Notes: generated by a model from the sequence alone, not told the origin. A stretch of DNA of 64,000 nt from JBGVSA01 sp049840475 (GCA_049840475.1 JASGKX010000003.1:124001-188000); one strand, 5' to 3'. Counted from the stretch's first letter, positions 54,238-63,469 are shown. Program-made: numbers and translations.

Positions 54238-54927
54238 ATGCACACCATGACACAGCGATGCCGGATCGCCCTAATCAATCCCAATACCAACACAGAGACG
54301 ACCAGGATGATGCAGGGCATCGCCCGGCAGGCCTTGCCCAGATCGAATGCCGTCATGCTGGAGGGGCGTACCGTACCGCTGGGGCAGGACCTGATCGCCG
54401 ATGAGCGCGCGCTTGAGGCAGCAGCGCTGGTCGTGCAGGAATATGGCGTGTGCGTCGCTGCGGAGGGGTTCGATGCTTTGATCATCTCGGCCTTCGGTGA
54501 CCCAGGGCTGACGGCCTTGCGCGATGAACTTGATATTCCCGTCACGGGCATCGCCGAAGCGGGGATCGCCGAAGCCGCGGCGGACGGCCGGCCCTATGCC
54601 ATCGTCACCACCACGCCCGCACTGCGAGAGAGCCTGCACAGCACGGCAGCGCGATATGGTTATGCGGCATCGTTGGTGTCGATCCGCATGACGGAGGGCG
54701 ACGCCGCCCATACCATGCAGGACGCGGAGCGCATGACGCGTGCGTTGCTTGAGAGCTGTCGTCAGGCGATCGACATCGATGGCGCCGAGGCCATCGTGAT
54801 CGGTGGCGGCCCCTTGGCAAGCGCAGCGCAAGTGATTGCGGGCCAACTGAATGTTCCAGTCATCGAGCCGATACCGGCGGCGGTGCGGCTCACGTTGCAG
54901 CGTTGCCGGCGTTTCGTGTTGCGATAG
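54238..54927 (+). CDS. Asp/Glu/hydantoin racemase family protein lacking the canonical Cys pair
   Basis: A 229-residue protein of the Asp/Glu racemase fold. It begins RIALINPNTNTETTRMMQGI, with the family N-P-N-T. The two catalytic positions, Cys in the usual ACFGDPGL and GCAGM, read SAFGDPGL and GGGPL here. A cysteine-dependent racemisation is therefore unlikely. It may isomerise or hydrolyse by another route, or bind a ligand. As last gene of the ABC operon it probably acts on the imported compound. ATG at 54238 lies two bases after the preceding stop. Convergent with nasS. Confidence 0.85.
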   Translation: MHTMTQRCRIALINPNTNTETTRMMQGIARQALPRSNAVMLEGRTVPLGQDLIADERALEAAALVVQEYGVCVAAEGFDALIISAFGDPGLTALRDELDIPVTGIAEAGIAEAAADGRPYAIVTTTPALRESLHSTAARYGYAASLVSIRMTEGDAAHTMQDAERMTRALLESCRQAIDIDGAEAIVIGGGPLASAAQVIAGQLNVPVIEPIPAAVRLTLQRCRRFVLR

Positions 54928-54942
54928 TCAGGCGGTGTTGTG

Positions 54943-56118
54943 TCACGCCTTCAATGCAGACTCTTCTGCAAAGGCCTGAACGCGGGTGCCTTGCCAGCGA
55001 CGCCCATCGATCAGGATGCTCTCGCGGTTGGTATGCGCGGGCACGTCGATGCCCAACGCTTCAGCCGCCTGCCGGTACAGTGCGATCTGGTTCACGCTGG
55101 CGGCAACGTCGTCGGCCGCCTGTGAGGAATCAATCAATCCCCAGCGCAGATATTGGCTGACGAACCATGCGCCGTCCGACAGGTACGGGAAGTTCACCTT
55201 GCCGCCATCAAAGAAGCGCAGTGGCCGCGCGCCACGATCTCCTTCGTCGCCATATGCGTGCAGCATGCGAGGCGAGATGATGCGAGCCGGGCGACCGATG
55301 AAGTCCGGTGTCGCCAGCCACGCTGCCGCACGCTGGCGATTCTCGGCGGCATCGAGCCAACGGCAGGCTTCGAGCATCACCATCGTCAGGCGGCGCGCCG
55401 TGGCCGGGTAGAGCGCGGCGAAGTCGCGGCGGCAGGCGAGCACTTTTTCAGGATGGTCGGGCCAGATCTCGCTGCTCACCACCACGGTGCGGCCCACTTC
55501 TTCGGCTTCAGCCACGGCGTTCCAGGGTTCGCCCGCGCAGAAACCGTCGAGCAGCCCCTGTGCGAGTGCCGCGCTCATCTGCGGCGGTGGGATCACCACG
55601 CAGCGCACGTCGCGCGTTGGATGCACGCCCTGCGAGGCCAGCCAGTAGTACAGCCACATCGCGTGGGTGCCGGTCGGGAATGTCTGCGCAAAGACAGGGC
55701 GATGTTCCAGCGTGGCGAGCGCTTCGCGCAGTGGCGTTCCGTTGGCGACGGCTTCGGCGAGCGGACGCGACAGAGTGATCGCCTGACCATTCTGGTTGAG
55801 CGTCATGAGCACGGCCATGTCTGCCTGCGGGCCGCCGATGCCCAATTGCACGCCGTAGACGAGCCCGTAGAGGGCGTGCGCCGCGTCCAGCTCTCCCGAC
55901 AATAGCTTGTCGCGGATGGCTGCCCACGAAGGCTGGCGTACCAATTCGATTTCCAGTCCGAATCGCTCGCCCAGCCCCAACGCGCGGGCCGCTACCAGCG
56001 GCGCGCAATCGGTCAATGGCACGAATCCGATGCGTACGTGGGTTTTCTCGGGCGGTTCGCCCTCCGCCAGCGGCGGATTGTTCAGGGGCGAGAGCGTGGA
56101 CATGAGTGTGTTCTCCAT
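54943..56118 (-). CDS. nasS: Nitrate/nitrite sensor protein NasS
   Basis: A 391-residue protein of the NrtA/CmpA ligand-binding fold without an export signal, which separates the cytoplasmic sensor NasS from transporter receptors. Blocks seen are RIGFVPLTDCAPLVAARALG, FPTGTHAMWLYYWLASQGV, CVVIPPPQMSAALAQGLLDG and FCAGEPWNAVAE. NasS binds NasT when nitrate is absent and releases it when nitrate binds. Its ATG overlaps the nasT stop. An alternative Met at residue 6 is possible. Confidence 0.92.
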   Translation of the reverse strand: MENTLMSTLSPLNNPPLAEGEPPEKTHVRIGFVPLTDCAPLVAARALGLGERFGLEIELVRQPSWAAIRDKLLSGELDAAHALYGLVYGVQLGIGGPQADMAVLMTLNQNGQAITLSRPLAEAVANGTPLREALATLEHRPVFAQTFPTGTHAMWLYYWLASQGVHPTRDVRCVVIPPPQMSAALAQGLLDGFCAGEPWNAVAEAEEVGRTVVVSSEIWPDHPEKVLACRRDFAALYPATARRLTMVMLEACRWLDAAENRQRAAAWLATPDFIGRPARIISPRMLHAYGDEGDRGARPLRFFDGGKVNFPYLSDGAWFVSQYLRWGLIDSSQAADDVAASVNQIALYRQAAEALGIDVPAHTNRESILIDGRRWQGTRVQAFAEESALKA

Positions 56119-56693
56119 CAGCCGAGCAGATCGGCCATCGCTATGAGTTGGCGGGCCACGTCGGCCAGCTTGACGCCCTGACGCATGGCTTGGCTGCGCA
56201 GCGTCTCGAAAGCCTCGGCCTCACTCAATCCGCGCTTGTCCATGAGGATGCCTTTGGCGCGATCGATCAGTTTGCGATCGGCGAGCTTCTGTTCCACGTC
56301 GGCCAGGCGCTGGCGCAGTCGGCTTTCTTCGGCGAAGCGGGCCAGAGCGACTTCGACGATGGGCGAGAGCTTTTGCGGCTCCAGCCCGTCGACCATGTAG
56401 GTGGTGACGCCGGCACCCACGGCGGCGCGGATCAATTGCTGATCGGCATCGTGGCTGAACATGACGACCGGCCGTGGCGCGGCACCGTTCATCACGGCCA
56501 GTTGCTCTAGCGTGTCACGCGAGGGGGATTCGGTATCGATGATCACCACGTCGGGCCGCTGGCGCTCGACGGCGGCCAGCAGCGCCACCGAGCTGGCTGC
56601 GTCGGTCAGCACTTCGTACCCCTGCTGCGACAGGGCGTCGCGCAGTTCGCCGATCGGCTTATCGGTGTCGGTAACGAGCAGGATGCGCAGCAT
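56118..56693 (-). CDS. nasT: Nitrate-responsive antiterminator NasT (ANTAR domain)
   Basis: A 191-residue protein with a receiver-like N-terminal domain (MLRILLVTDTDKPIGELRDA; DVVIIDTESPSRDTLEQLAV in parts). The C-terminal RNA-binding ANTAR domain is AKGILMDKRGLSEAEAFETL. It binds two-stem leader RNAs to prevent termination upstream of nitrate assimilation genes. The ATG at 56693 was chosen by homology; further in-frame Met codons lie upstream. Forms a nasT-nasS operon, with no nitrate transporter or reductase gene in the window. Confidence 0.93.
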   Translation of the reverse strand: MLRILLVTDTDKPIGELRDALSQQGYEVLTDAASSVALLAAVERQRPDVVIIDTESPSRDTLEQLAVMNGAAPRPVVMFSHDADQQLIRAAVGAGVTTYMVDGLEPQKLSPIVEVALARFAEESRLRQRLADVEQKLADRKLIDRAKGILMDKRGLSEAEAFETLRSQAMRQGVKLADVARQLIAMADLLG

Positions 56694-56890
56694 CGTGGTG
56701 CAAGGTTGGGGGCTCATGCTGGCAGAGCAAGTCGCACGCCAGTCTCGTTGTGGTCGGCTGTGCCGGGCACCTTGCAAGGGCAAAGTGCCGCGGCGCGGCG
56801 TCATGCGCCCCAATCCGGTGCCGAAATCGCCCCGGCCGGGCCGCAAGCGGGCCGTGGGCGCGGAGTATAGGGCCGGCGCAGGGTGATCCG

Positions 56891-57640
56891 CTAGTTGGCG
56901 TAGTTGAAGGTGAATGCGCCCCGCGTTTCGGTGCGCTGGACCCAGCCGCGTGCAATGTTGGGCAAGCGGTCGGTAAACGCCGGGTCGCCCGACAGCTTGC
57001 CCGACACCGCCACCTTGCCGCCGGGCATGAACTTGCCTTGTGCGCTGATGGGGACTTCACCGCTGCCCGTGGTCATGATGAAGTCGATGGTTCCGTCGGT
57101 GGCGGTTGCGGCGAGCTTGTAGTCGCCCAGGTGGCGCCCCGGGAAGATGTCGACCGCTGCGCCCATCCAGTCTGCCGACACGCTGCCGTTGCAGATGCCG
57201 CGCCAACTGCAACGCAGGGTGGGCGATACGACGCGCAGGTCGCCATGCCAGCCGAGCCGGCCGATGGCGTTGGGAATGCGTTCCAAGGCAAAGCGCGCCG
57301 GCAGGTCGAGCCGCAGGGCGCGTACGGCGGCACCTTCAAAGCTCGCACCCAGCGTGAAGGGCGGGCTGCCGGCGATCGAAAAGTCCCAGAGCATCACGCC
57401 ACGGAACAGCGCTCGCCCATTGATGTTCCATGCCATGGGCATGAGCGGGCGCAGGCTGCCACTTGAAGGATCGCGCACGGCCAGTTGCGCCGTGCCGTGC
57501 CACAGGTTGCCTTCCGGTGCGAGCAGGGCGAAGTTGTCATGGCTGACGCGCCGGACGATGGAGTCCCAGCACGTGGCCGGCGCCAGTACGACGACGAAGA
57601 CCAGGAACAGCACCACCCATATCAGCAGACGACGCAGCAT
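56891..57640 (-). CDS. gspN: Type II secretion system protein N
   Basis: A 249-residue bitopic inner-membrane protein. It has an N-terminal helix (LLIWVVLFLVFVVVLAPATCWDS) and a beta-rich periplasmic domain with NLWHGTAQLAV and SGKLSGDPAFTDRLPNIARG. It is the last gene of the gsp operon here, 15 bases after gspM. GspN is a dispensable or accessory component in many systems; its role is not settled. Confidence 0.9.
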   Translation of the reverse strand: MLRRLLIWVVLFLVFVVVLAPATCWDSIVRRVSHDNFALLAPEGNLWHGTAQLAVRDPSSGSLRPLMPMAWNINGRALFRGVMLWDFSIAGSPPFTLGASFEGAAVRALRLDLPARFALERIPNAIGRLGWHGDLRVVSPTLRCSWRGICNGSVSADWMGAAVDIFPGRHLGDYKLAATATDGTIDFIMTTGSGEVPISAQGKFMPGGKVAVSGKLSGDPAFTDRLPNIARGWVQRTETRGAFTFNYAN

Positions 57641-57655
57641 CGATGCGGGGTTCCG

Positions 57656-58144
57656 TTAACGAGCCTGCACGAGGCGAGCTTCGATATGTTGCCCTTCGTT
57701 GGCGGGGGTGGCTTCGAGTGCCACGACGCGCAGCGCGTTCTGCGCCTGCACGCCAGCCAGCCAGGTAACCCACGTATCGAAAGGTACGGTCGCGCCACTG
57801 ACCAGGATGCGGTCGCCGTCGCCGCGAACGGTGACGGCCAGGCTCTGCGTCGATGCGCTGCTCTTGAGCGACTCGACCACCAGTGCGATGTCCTGGGTGG
57901 CAGGCTTGGCGGCCACGCGCAGGCGAGCCAGTTCGGCGGCGTCGTCCTGCATTGACTTGACCTGCGCCTGCACGCGCGGCAGCAGCTTGTCCAGGCGCTT
58001 GCGTTCCGAGGCTTGCCAGTCGAACAGCGCCCACAGGATCGCCACGCTGATGACCGCCACCATGGCGACCAGCATGCGGCGTTCGCGCGGGTTGCGCTCG
58101 GCCCAGTATTGGCGCGCATGCGCCAGCAGATTCATCTGGGCCAT
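57656..58144 (-). CDS. gspM: Type II secretion system protein M
   Basis: A 162-residue protein with a cytoplasmic N-terminus (HARQYWAERNPRERRMLV), one membrane helix (MVAVISVAILWALF) and a ferredoxin-like periplasmic domain. It binds GspL to anchor the platform. Start overlaps the gspL stop (ATGA). Confidence 0.92.
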   Translation of the reverse strand: MAQMNLLAHARQYWAERNPRERRMLVAMVAVISVAILWALFDWQASERKRLDKLLPRVQAQVKSMQDDAAELARLRVAAKPATQDIALVVESLKSSASTQSLAVTVRGDGDRILVSGATVPFDTWVTWLAGVQAQNALRVVALEATPANEGQHIEARLVQAR

Positions 58145-59331
58145 CAGGCTTCCCTTCTCATTACCAGGTGCAGCGGATTGCTGTCGCGCGATGCTGCTTT
58201 GATGCCGCGCGTGGCAAGGCGCTGCATAAGGCCGGCAGGGTCGGTCTTGCCGGGAACGAGTGTGACTTCCAGCGAGCCGTTTTCGAAGCGGAGGGTCTGC
58301 ACCGACGAGGTGGCGTCCGCACCCAGCGCGCTGGACAGATCGTTGAGCATGGCCAGCAGGTCATCGTCTGCAAGTTGGCCGCGTGCGGCGCGCTGGACGT
58401 TGACCTCGCGGTGGAGTTGCACGGCGGGGTCGAGTGCCGGAACGCCGGGCATCTGGCTGCGTAGCAGCTGGGTCATCTCGGCGCGTGCGCTCGTGACGCG
58501 CGTGCGCTTGACGAGAACTTCGCCGACGCCAAGCACCAGATGAAGCGCGAGCGCAACGCCTGCCACGATCGCTGCGGCCTTCATCATCTTCCACGTCGTA
58601 CCGCGACGGTGGCGCGGCGAGAATTCGCCTTGCAGCAGGTTGGCGGCATCCGTGGGCAGCAGGTGCCACTGCCATTCGTCGTCCCATTCCAGCGGCATCG
58701 CACCGAAAGCGCTCACCCACGCATTGCGGTCGGCGTTGGGGGCGGTTTCGACCACGTGCACGCTATGCGGCAGCGTGCCGGCGGCGCGGGCGCTTTCGAG
58801 CGCGGCCAGCGTCAGGATGGGAGGCGCGCCGGCCATGACGTCGTCGGCGAAACCGGCATACGGGCCAGTGCGGACCCAGGCTTCCTGGTCGTGCACGGCA
58901 ACGGTCCACGCACCTTCGTGCAACGGCACGCTCTGCGCGACGACATAGGCGCCGTCGAGCGGACGCTGGATGGCGGCGAACTGTGCGACCAACCGACGCA
59001 AACGCTCGCGCGCCACGACAGCCACCGCCCATTGCTCTTCGCCACGTTGAAGCGCCGTCGCGTGCTGGCTGTCGGCTTCGCGCACCAGCAGTTCTTCGAG
59101 TGCGAAGCCGAGCGCGCGCGTCTGCTCGCGAACGTTGGCGCGCGGTACGCGCACCGCGTGCAGCGAAATCTGGGCACCGAGCAGGATTGCTTCGGTGCGC
59201 TGAGCAGCGGGCCAGTGGCGCGGATCGGACGTGCCCTGCGCTTCGGGTTTGCCGTCCTCGCCGAGCAGGACCCACGCCGTCTCGGGGCGTTCGGGCCAGT
59301 TTTCGGCAATCAGCAGGCGTAGTGTTTTCAT
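58144..59331 (-). CDS. gspL: Type II secretion system protein L
   Basis: A 395-residue protein with an actin-like cytoplasmic domain that recruits the ATPase GspE. It begins MKTLRLLIAENWPERPETAW. One membrane span follows (KAAAIVAGVALALHLVLGVG) and a small periplasmic domain binds GspM. Overlaps gspM and is preceded by gspK with 18 bases between. Confidence 0.92.
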   Translation of the reverse strand: MKTLRLLIAENWPERPETAWVLLGEDGKPEAQGTSDPRHWPAAQRTEAILLGAQISLHAVRVPRANVREQTRALGFALEELLVREADSQHATALQRGEEQWAVAVVARERLRRLVAQFAAIQRPLDGAYVVAQSVPLHEGAWTVAVHDQEAWVRTGPYAGFADDVMAGAPPILTLAALESARAAGTLPHSVHVVETAPNADRNAWVSAFGAMPLEWDDEWQWHLLPTDAANLLQGEFSPRHRRGTTWKMMKAAAIVAGVALALHLVLGVGEVLVKRTRVTSARAEMTQLLRSQMPGVPALDPAVQLHREVNVQRAARGQLADDDLLAMLNDLSSALGADATSSVQTLRFENGSLEVTLVPGKTDPAGLMQRLATRGIKAASRDSNPLHLVMRREA

Positions 59332-59349
59332 GCTGGATGGGTGGATGCG

Positions 59350-60324
59350 TTAAAGGATTTTCTGCCACACGATATCGGGACGGGCTTTCTCTCGCTTGAG
59401 GAGCACTTCCATGCGTGTGACTGAATCGCCCCAGCTCGCGCGGCCGGTAGCGAGGAAATACATGCTGGTCAGCACCAGTTTGCTGGTGTCGTACTTGGCG
59501 GTGGACGGCAGCTTCTTGGTGAACTCTTCGATGGTCGCATAGCCCTTGAGGGGGCGTGCCGCTGCGATAGCGCGGGCCTCGTTGATGTCCAGTCCTTCGA
59601 TGAACCCGGCGAGTACTTCGGGTTCGGCCGTGTTCACGTTGATCTTGGCGTAAGAGCCGGGCAGGGCCGTTACATACGGCTTGAGCCGTTCCAGCATGGC
59701 GGCGTCGAACCCGCGAATGCCGGCCAATTCCGCGATGTCGAGCAACGGCGCTTGCGGCGGCAGCTTGGCGTTGTTGCCCTGCATGCGATACCAGTTCGAT
59801 TCGGCCCCTGCGGCGCTGACCGGGTTGTCGTCCGGGTCGATCCAGTCCACCAGCGCGTGTGCCATGCCGGTACCTTGTGCGTCGGTCGCGCCCAGCGCGA
59901 CGAGCATGCGCACGAAGATCGCGACCTGGGCGGTGTCCATGACACCTGCATCCGACACCAGACTGTTGACGTTGAAGCGGCCCGATTGGTCAACGATTTC
60001 GCCAGAGACCTCGCCTTCGTCCACCGGGGTGGGCGGCACCTTGATCGCCCATTCCTGCGCGAGGGTGTCGACGCGATTCGCGCCGCCGCGGCGATAGAGG
60101 CTTTCCAGCACGTTGCGCGCCCAGTCAACGGCGCCACGCGCCAGCCAACGTGCCTGGGCTTGGTCGTGTCGACCGGAAAGGTGCGACACGGCGTGGCCAT
60201 AGTCACTGAGGATGGCCGTGGCAATGCCCGCTACCAGTGCGACGGTGAGGATCGCCATGATGATCGCGCCGCCACGTCCGCGACGGGGCAATGCGCGGCG
60301 CGGATCAGTGGAGGACGAAGACAC
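59350..60324 (-). CDS. gspK: Type II secretion system minor pseudopilin K
   Basis: A 324-residue minor pseudopilin. It has a short basic leader (RRALPRRGRG) and the helix GAIIMAILTVALVAGIA without the Glu+5, as usual for GspK. A large globular domain with SAM-like helices follows (PGSYAKINVNTAEPEVLAGF). It caps the pseudopilus tip with GspI and GspJ. The GTG at 60324 overlaps gspJ by 20 bases. A much longer open frame upstream lies inside gspJ and was rejected. Confidence 0.88.
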   Translation of the reverse strand: MSSSSTDPRRALPRRGRGGAIIMAILTVALVAGIATAILSDYGHAVSHLSGRHDQAQARWLARGAVDWARNVLESLYRRGGANRVDTLAQEWAIKVPPTPVDEGEVSGEIVDQSGRFNVNSLVSDAGVMDTAQVAIFVRMLVALGATDAQGTGMAHALVDWIDPDDNPVSAAGAESNWYRMQGNNAKLPPQAPLLDIAELAGIRGFDAAMLERLKPYVTALPGSYAKINVNTAEPEVLAGFIEGLDINEARAIAAARPLKGYATIEEFTKKLPSTAKYDTSKLVLTSMYFLATGRASWGDSVTRMEVLLKREKARPDIVWQKIL

Positions 60325-60886
60325 GGCTGATGGTTCCGAATTTATCGAGGTCGAGTTCGAGGCGGATCGCCAGGGGCAGTTCAGTGCCGCGTTCTTCCGT
60401 GGGTGGCCACTTGTCCTGCGTCCAGTTCTTGCTGCCTTGCGCAATGTACGACCACCGTGCAGCGCGCACGCCGCTGAGCAGGTGTTCGCGCTTGGGTTCG
60501 AGCGTGCGGTCGGTATTCTGCCAGCGCAGCAGGTCGAGGTAGCCGTTGTTGATCTCGAAGCCGGACAGCCGGGCGCCCTGTTCGGTGTCCATGCGCCAGA
60601 ACACGATGCGCATGGCACCGTTGTTCTGTTGGGTCACCTGCAGGGCGGGCGTGGCGCGGGCGGCGCTACCCGTCCAGCGTGTGGCGGCTTGCTGGAAGTC
60701 ATTGTCGAGCCGGCTGAAAGCGCGGGCCAGTTGCTGCCAGCCGATGAATTCGTTTTCCAGACGCTCGCGGCTGTCGACGGCTTGAGTGATGGCGCGGTAC
60801 GACATCACGCCGAGGATGGCAAAAATGGTGATTGCCACCAGCACTTCGATAAGCGTAATGCCACGTGCGGCGCGAGGCGTGCGCAT
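60305..60886 (-). CDS. gspJ: Type II secretion system minor pseudopilin J
   Basis: A 193-residue pseudopilin with prepilin cleavage site RG-ITLIEVLVAITIFAILG (Glu at +5), then SYRAITQAVDSRERLENEF. The C-terminal beta domain is present. Start overlaps the gspI stop by one base. Part of the tip complex. Confidence 0.94.
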   Translation of the reverse strand: MRTPRAARGITLIEVLVAITIFAILGVMSYRAITQAVDSRERLENEFIGWQQLARAFSRLDNDFQQAATRWTGSAARATPALQVTQQNNGAMRIVFWRMDTEQGARLSGFEINNGYLDLLRWQNTDRTLEPKREHLLSGVRAARWSYIAQGSKNWTQDKWPPTEERGTELPLAIRLELDLDKFGTISRVFVLH

Positions 60887-61275
60887 CAGTTCGCCTCCCG
60901 TGCCATCAGGCCGGTCAGATGAGCCAGCGGTGCTTCTTCATCGGCCCGATAGACGCGTACGTCCATGCGCCGGAACAGGCCGTTGTTCATCGCCGTGGTT
61001 TCTTCGCGGTAGCGGAAGATGCGCCCGCCTTGTGTGACCTGGCCTTCTTTTGCGCCGATCTCGGGGAAGTCATCCAGCGCCCGATGTTCGGCCAGTCGGT
61101 CCTGCGCCACCCATTCGGCGAGCAGGCGGTCCTGCACGTCGCCGGCCTGCCCGGCGGCGACACCCATGGCGCGATAGGCGGCCGTCAGCGCCACGGCGAG
61201 AATCGCCAGGGCGACAAGCGTTTCGAGCAGGGTGAAACCGCGCATGCGGCGCAAGGACTTCATCGGCTGATTCAT
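60886..61275 (-). CDS. gspI: Type II secretion system minor pseudopilin I
   Basis: A 129-residue pseudopilin with cleavage site RG-FTLLETLVALAILAVALTA (Glu at +5) and the family continuation YRAMGVAAGQAGDVQDRLLA. It nucleates the pseudopilus with GspJ and GspK. Overlaps gspH by four bases. Confidence 0.94.
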   Translation of the reverse strand: MNQPMKSLRRMRGFTLLETLVALAILAVALTAAYRAMGVAAGQAGDVQDRLLAEWVAQDRLAEHRALDDFPEIGAKEGQVTQGGRIFRYREETTAMNNGLFRRMDVRVYRADEEAPLAHLTGLMAREAN

Positions 61276-61787
61276 CCGTTGCTGGGGGGAGGAATTTCGA
61301 ATTCCACCGCCCCGGACATCAGGCCGATGAGTGTGCGCGTGCCTTCTTCCGTACGCAGGCGCAGGCGGAATTCGGGCGACTCACTGCCGAACTGCAGGCG
61401 GAACGGTGGCTTGGCGGGAACACCGTCGATTTCGAGCGATTCAACCGACACACCGCTCGGCCACGGCCGCTGACGCAGCGTCTGCGGGTTGAACAGCAAA
61501 TGCCATTCGCCAGAGGTGTCGAGCGCCGAAAAGCGATATCCGTTGGGCAGAAAGTCGACGGCCAGCGGGCTGCCGCGTACGGCCGCCGTTTCGGCCGCGA
61601 TTTCGAGCACGCGGCGCAGACGGTCGACTTCGTGCTGGGCCTCGCGCCGCTGCATGCCTTCAATGGAGATCGCAGTGACGGTGGCCATCACGCTGATGAT
61701 GATCAGCACCACCATCACTTCGATGAGGGTGAAGCCACGTGCGCCACGGCGGGCACACGCGAGGAAGGGGTGTTGGATCAGTCCCAC
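61272..61787 (-). CDS. gspH: Type II secretion system minor pseudopilin H
   Basis: A 171-residue pseudopilin with an unusually long leader of about 18 residues before RG-FTLIEVMVVLIIISVMATV. The typical ELDRLRRVLEIAAETAAVRG-like stretch follows (VDRLRRVLEIAAETAAVRGS) and then a beta-rich domain. It links the tip to the GspG fibre. Overlaps gspG by ten bases. Confidence 0.93.
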   Translation of the reverse strand: MGLIQHPFLACARRGARGFTLIEVMVVLIIISVMATVTAISIEGMQRREAQHEVDRLRRVLEIAAETAAVRGSPLAVDFLPNGYRFSALDTSGEWHLLFNPQTLRQRPWPSGVSVESLEIDGVPAKPPFRLQFGSESPEFRLRLRTEEGTRTLIGLMSGAVEFEIPPPSNG

Positions 61788-62224
61788 GAACCGATGTCGG
61801 CAGCCGCGCCTTCGCCGCCGGTTTCACCGTCGGAGCCCAGGCTGAATACGTCAACGTCGCCGTGCAGGCCCGGATTGATGTACTGGTACGGATGACCCCA
61901 CGGATCGTTCGGCAGCTTGTCGAGGTACTTCTTCCAACCGGAGGGCACCGGTTCGGTCGACGGCTTTTGCACCAGTGCGATCAGCCCTTGTTCGGAGGTC
62001 GGATACATCCGGTTGTCGAGCTTGTACAGCTTGAGCTGCTCGACGATGGTGTGGATGTCCTGACGTGCGGCAGCGGCGCGCGCCTGGTCGGGGCGCTCCA
62101 TGATCTTGGGCACGATCAGCGCGGCGAGCACACCGAGAATCACGATCACCACCATGATTTCGACCAGCGTGAAACCGCGGGCGGTACGACGGGCGTGTCG
62201 TGCGAGTGAGCGTTGCAATGTCAT
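61778..62224 (-). CDS. gspG: Type II secretion system major pseudopilin G
   Basis: A 148-residue major pseudopilin. It has cleavage site RG-FTLVEIMVVIVILGVLAAL, LDNRMYPTSEQGLIALVQKP, and the calcium-binding end PNDPWGHPYQYINPGLHGDV with the loop FSLGSDGETGGEG. It polymerises into the piston-like fibre. The gene lies 31 bases after gspF, with no gspC between them. Confidence 0.96.
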   Translation of the reverse strand: MTLQRSLARHARRTARGFTLVEIMVVIVILGVLAALIVPKIMERPDQARAAAARQDIHTIVEQLKLYKLDNRMYPTSEQGLIALVQKPSTEPVPSGWKKYLDKLPNDPWGHPYQYINPGLHGDVDVFSLGSDGETGGEGAAADIGSWD

Positions 62225-62255
62225 GTGTCAGCCTCCTGTTCAGCCCGGGATGAGC

Positions 62256-63455
62256 TCATTTCAATAGCGTGTTGATCTCGATGATCGGCTGCATCACCGC
62301 CAGGACGATGAGCAACACGGTGCCCCCCATGAACAGCAACAGCAGGGGTTCGAGCAACGTGGTCAGCAGCGCGGTGCGGTTTTCCACCTCGGTCTGCTGC
62401 AATTGCGAAGCGCGGAAGAGCATCTGCGACAGCTCGCCAGTGGCTTCACCGCTGGAGATCATATGGATCAACAGCGGGGGGAATGCGTTCGATTGGCGCA
62501 GCGCGCGCGACAAGCCCATGCCTTCGCGTACCTTGTCGGCCGCGCCGCCCACGGCGTCGCGCAGCGGCAGGCGCCCGATGATCTGGCGACCGGCGTCCAG
62601 CGCGGACAACAGCGGCACGCCGCTCGAAACGAGAATCGCCAGCGTGCTGGCAAAGCGTGCGGTGTCGAGTGTGCGCAGATGGCGCCCCAGTATCGGCAGA
62701 CTCAGCAGCCAGGCGTCCCAGCGCCGCTGTACGGCGGCGTCGCGCAAGGCGTAGCGGAATGCCACGAAAGCCGCGATCAACAGCACCAGCAGCGCCCAGC
62801 CCCAACTGCGCAGGAAGTCAGAGATGAAGATCATCACCCGCGTGAGCAGCGGCAGCGCCTGCTTGCCCTGCTGGAAGACTTCCACCACCTGCGGCACGAC
62901 GTAAGTCATCAGGCCGATCACAACCAGGATCGCCACCGTTGCGACGATGGCGGGGTAGAGCAGTGCTTGCAGCGTCTTGCGGCGCAGTGCGTCCTGGCGC
63001 TCGATGTAGTCGGCCAGTTGCGTCATCACCTGTGCCAGTTGGCCTGATTTTTCGCCTGCGGCCACCGTCGCGCGATAAATCGGCGGAAAGGTATTGCCGA
63101 AGCGGTCAAGCGCGGCACGCAGCGAATGACCGGCGACGACTTCGCTGCGCACGGCGGCGAGCGTGGCGCGCGTGCTGGCTTTGTCAGCCTGCTCGGACAG
63201 CGCGTTGAGCGCCTGTTCGACAGTCAGCCCCGAGGTGAGGAGGGCGGCGAACTGACGCGTGATGAGGCACAGCTCGGCAATACGGATACGCGCATGACGC
63301 GTCGGCCCCTTGCCGCCACCAACCGCTTCGAGCGTGGTGGGAAACAGCCCGCGTTCGCGCAGGATGGTGCGCGCCTGCCGGGCGTTGTCGGCTTCGAGGT
63401 TGCCGCTGGTTTCGATGCCGGCGGCATCGAGCGCGCGATAGCTGAAGGCGGCCAT
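62256..63455 (-). CDS. gspF: Type II secretion system inner-membrane platform protein F
   Basis: A 399-residue polytopic protein with two homologous helical domains, each with the AALLTSGLTVEQALNALSEQ-type motif (also ILVSSGVPLLSALDAGRQII). Three membrane spans are seen, including VAILVVIGLMTYVVPQVVEV. It forms the assembly platform base under the pseudopilus. It lies 14 bases after gspE. Confidence 0.96.
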   Translation of the reverse strand: MAAFSYRALDAAGIETSGNLEADNARQARTILRERGLFPTTLEAVGGGKGPTRHARIRIAELCLITRQFAALLTSGLTVEQALNALSEQADKASTRATLAAVRSEVVAGHSLRAALDRFGNTFPPIYRATVAAGEKSGQLAQVMTQLADYIERQDALRRKTLQALLYPAIVATVAILVVIGLMTYVVPQVVEVFQQGKQALPLLTRVMIFISDFLRSWGWALLVLLIAAFVAFRYALRDAAVQRRWDAWLLSLPILGRHLRTLDTARFASTLAILVSSGVPLLSALDAGRQIIGRLPLRDAVGGAADKVREGMGLSRALRQSNAFPPLLIHMISSGEATGELSQMLFRASQLQQTEVENRTALLTTLLEPLLLLFMGGTVLLIVLAVMQPIIEINTLLK

Positions 63456-63469
63456 GCAATGTACCTGCG

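Noticed and set aside
59350..60618. Extended 422-codon version of gspK
   Set aside because: The first 98 codons lie inside gspJ in another frame and are Arg/Ser/Thr-rich noise; the GTG at 60324 gives the normal length.
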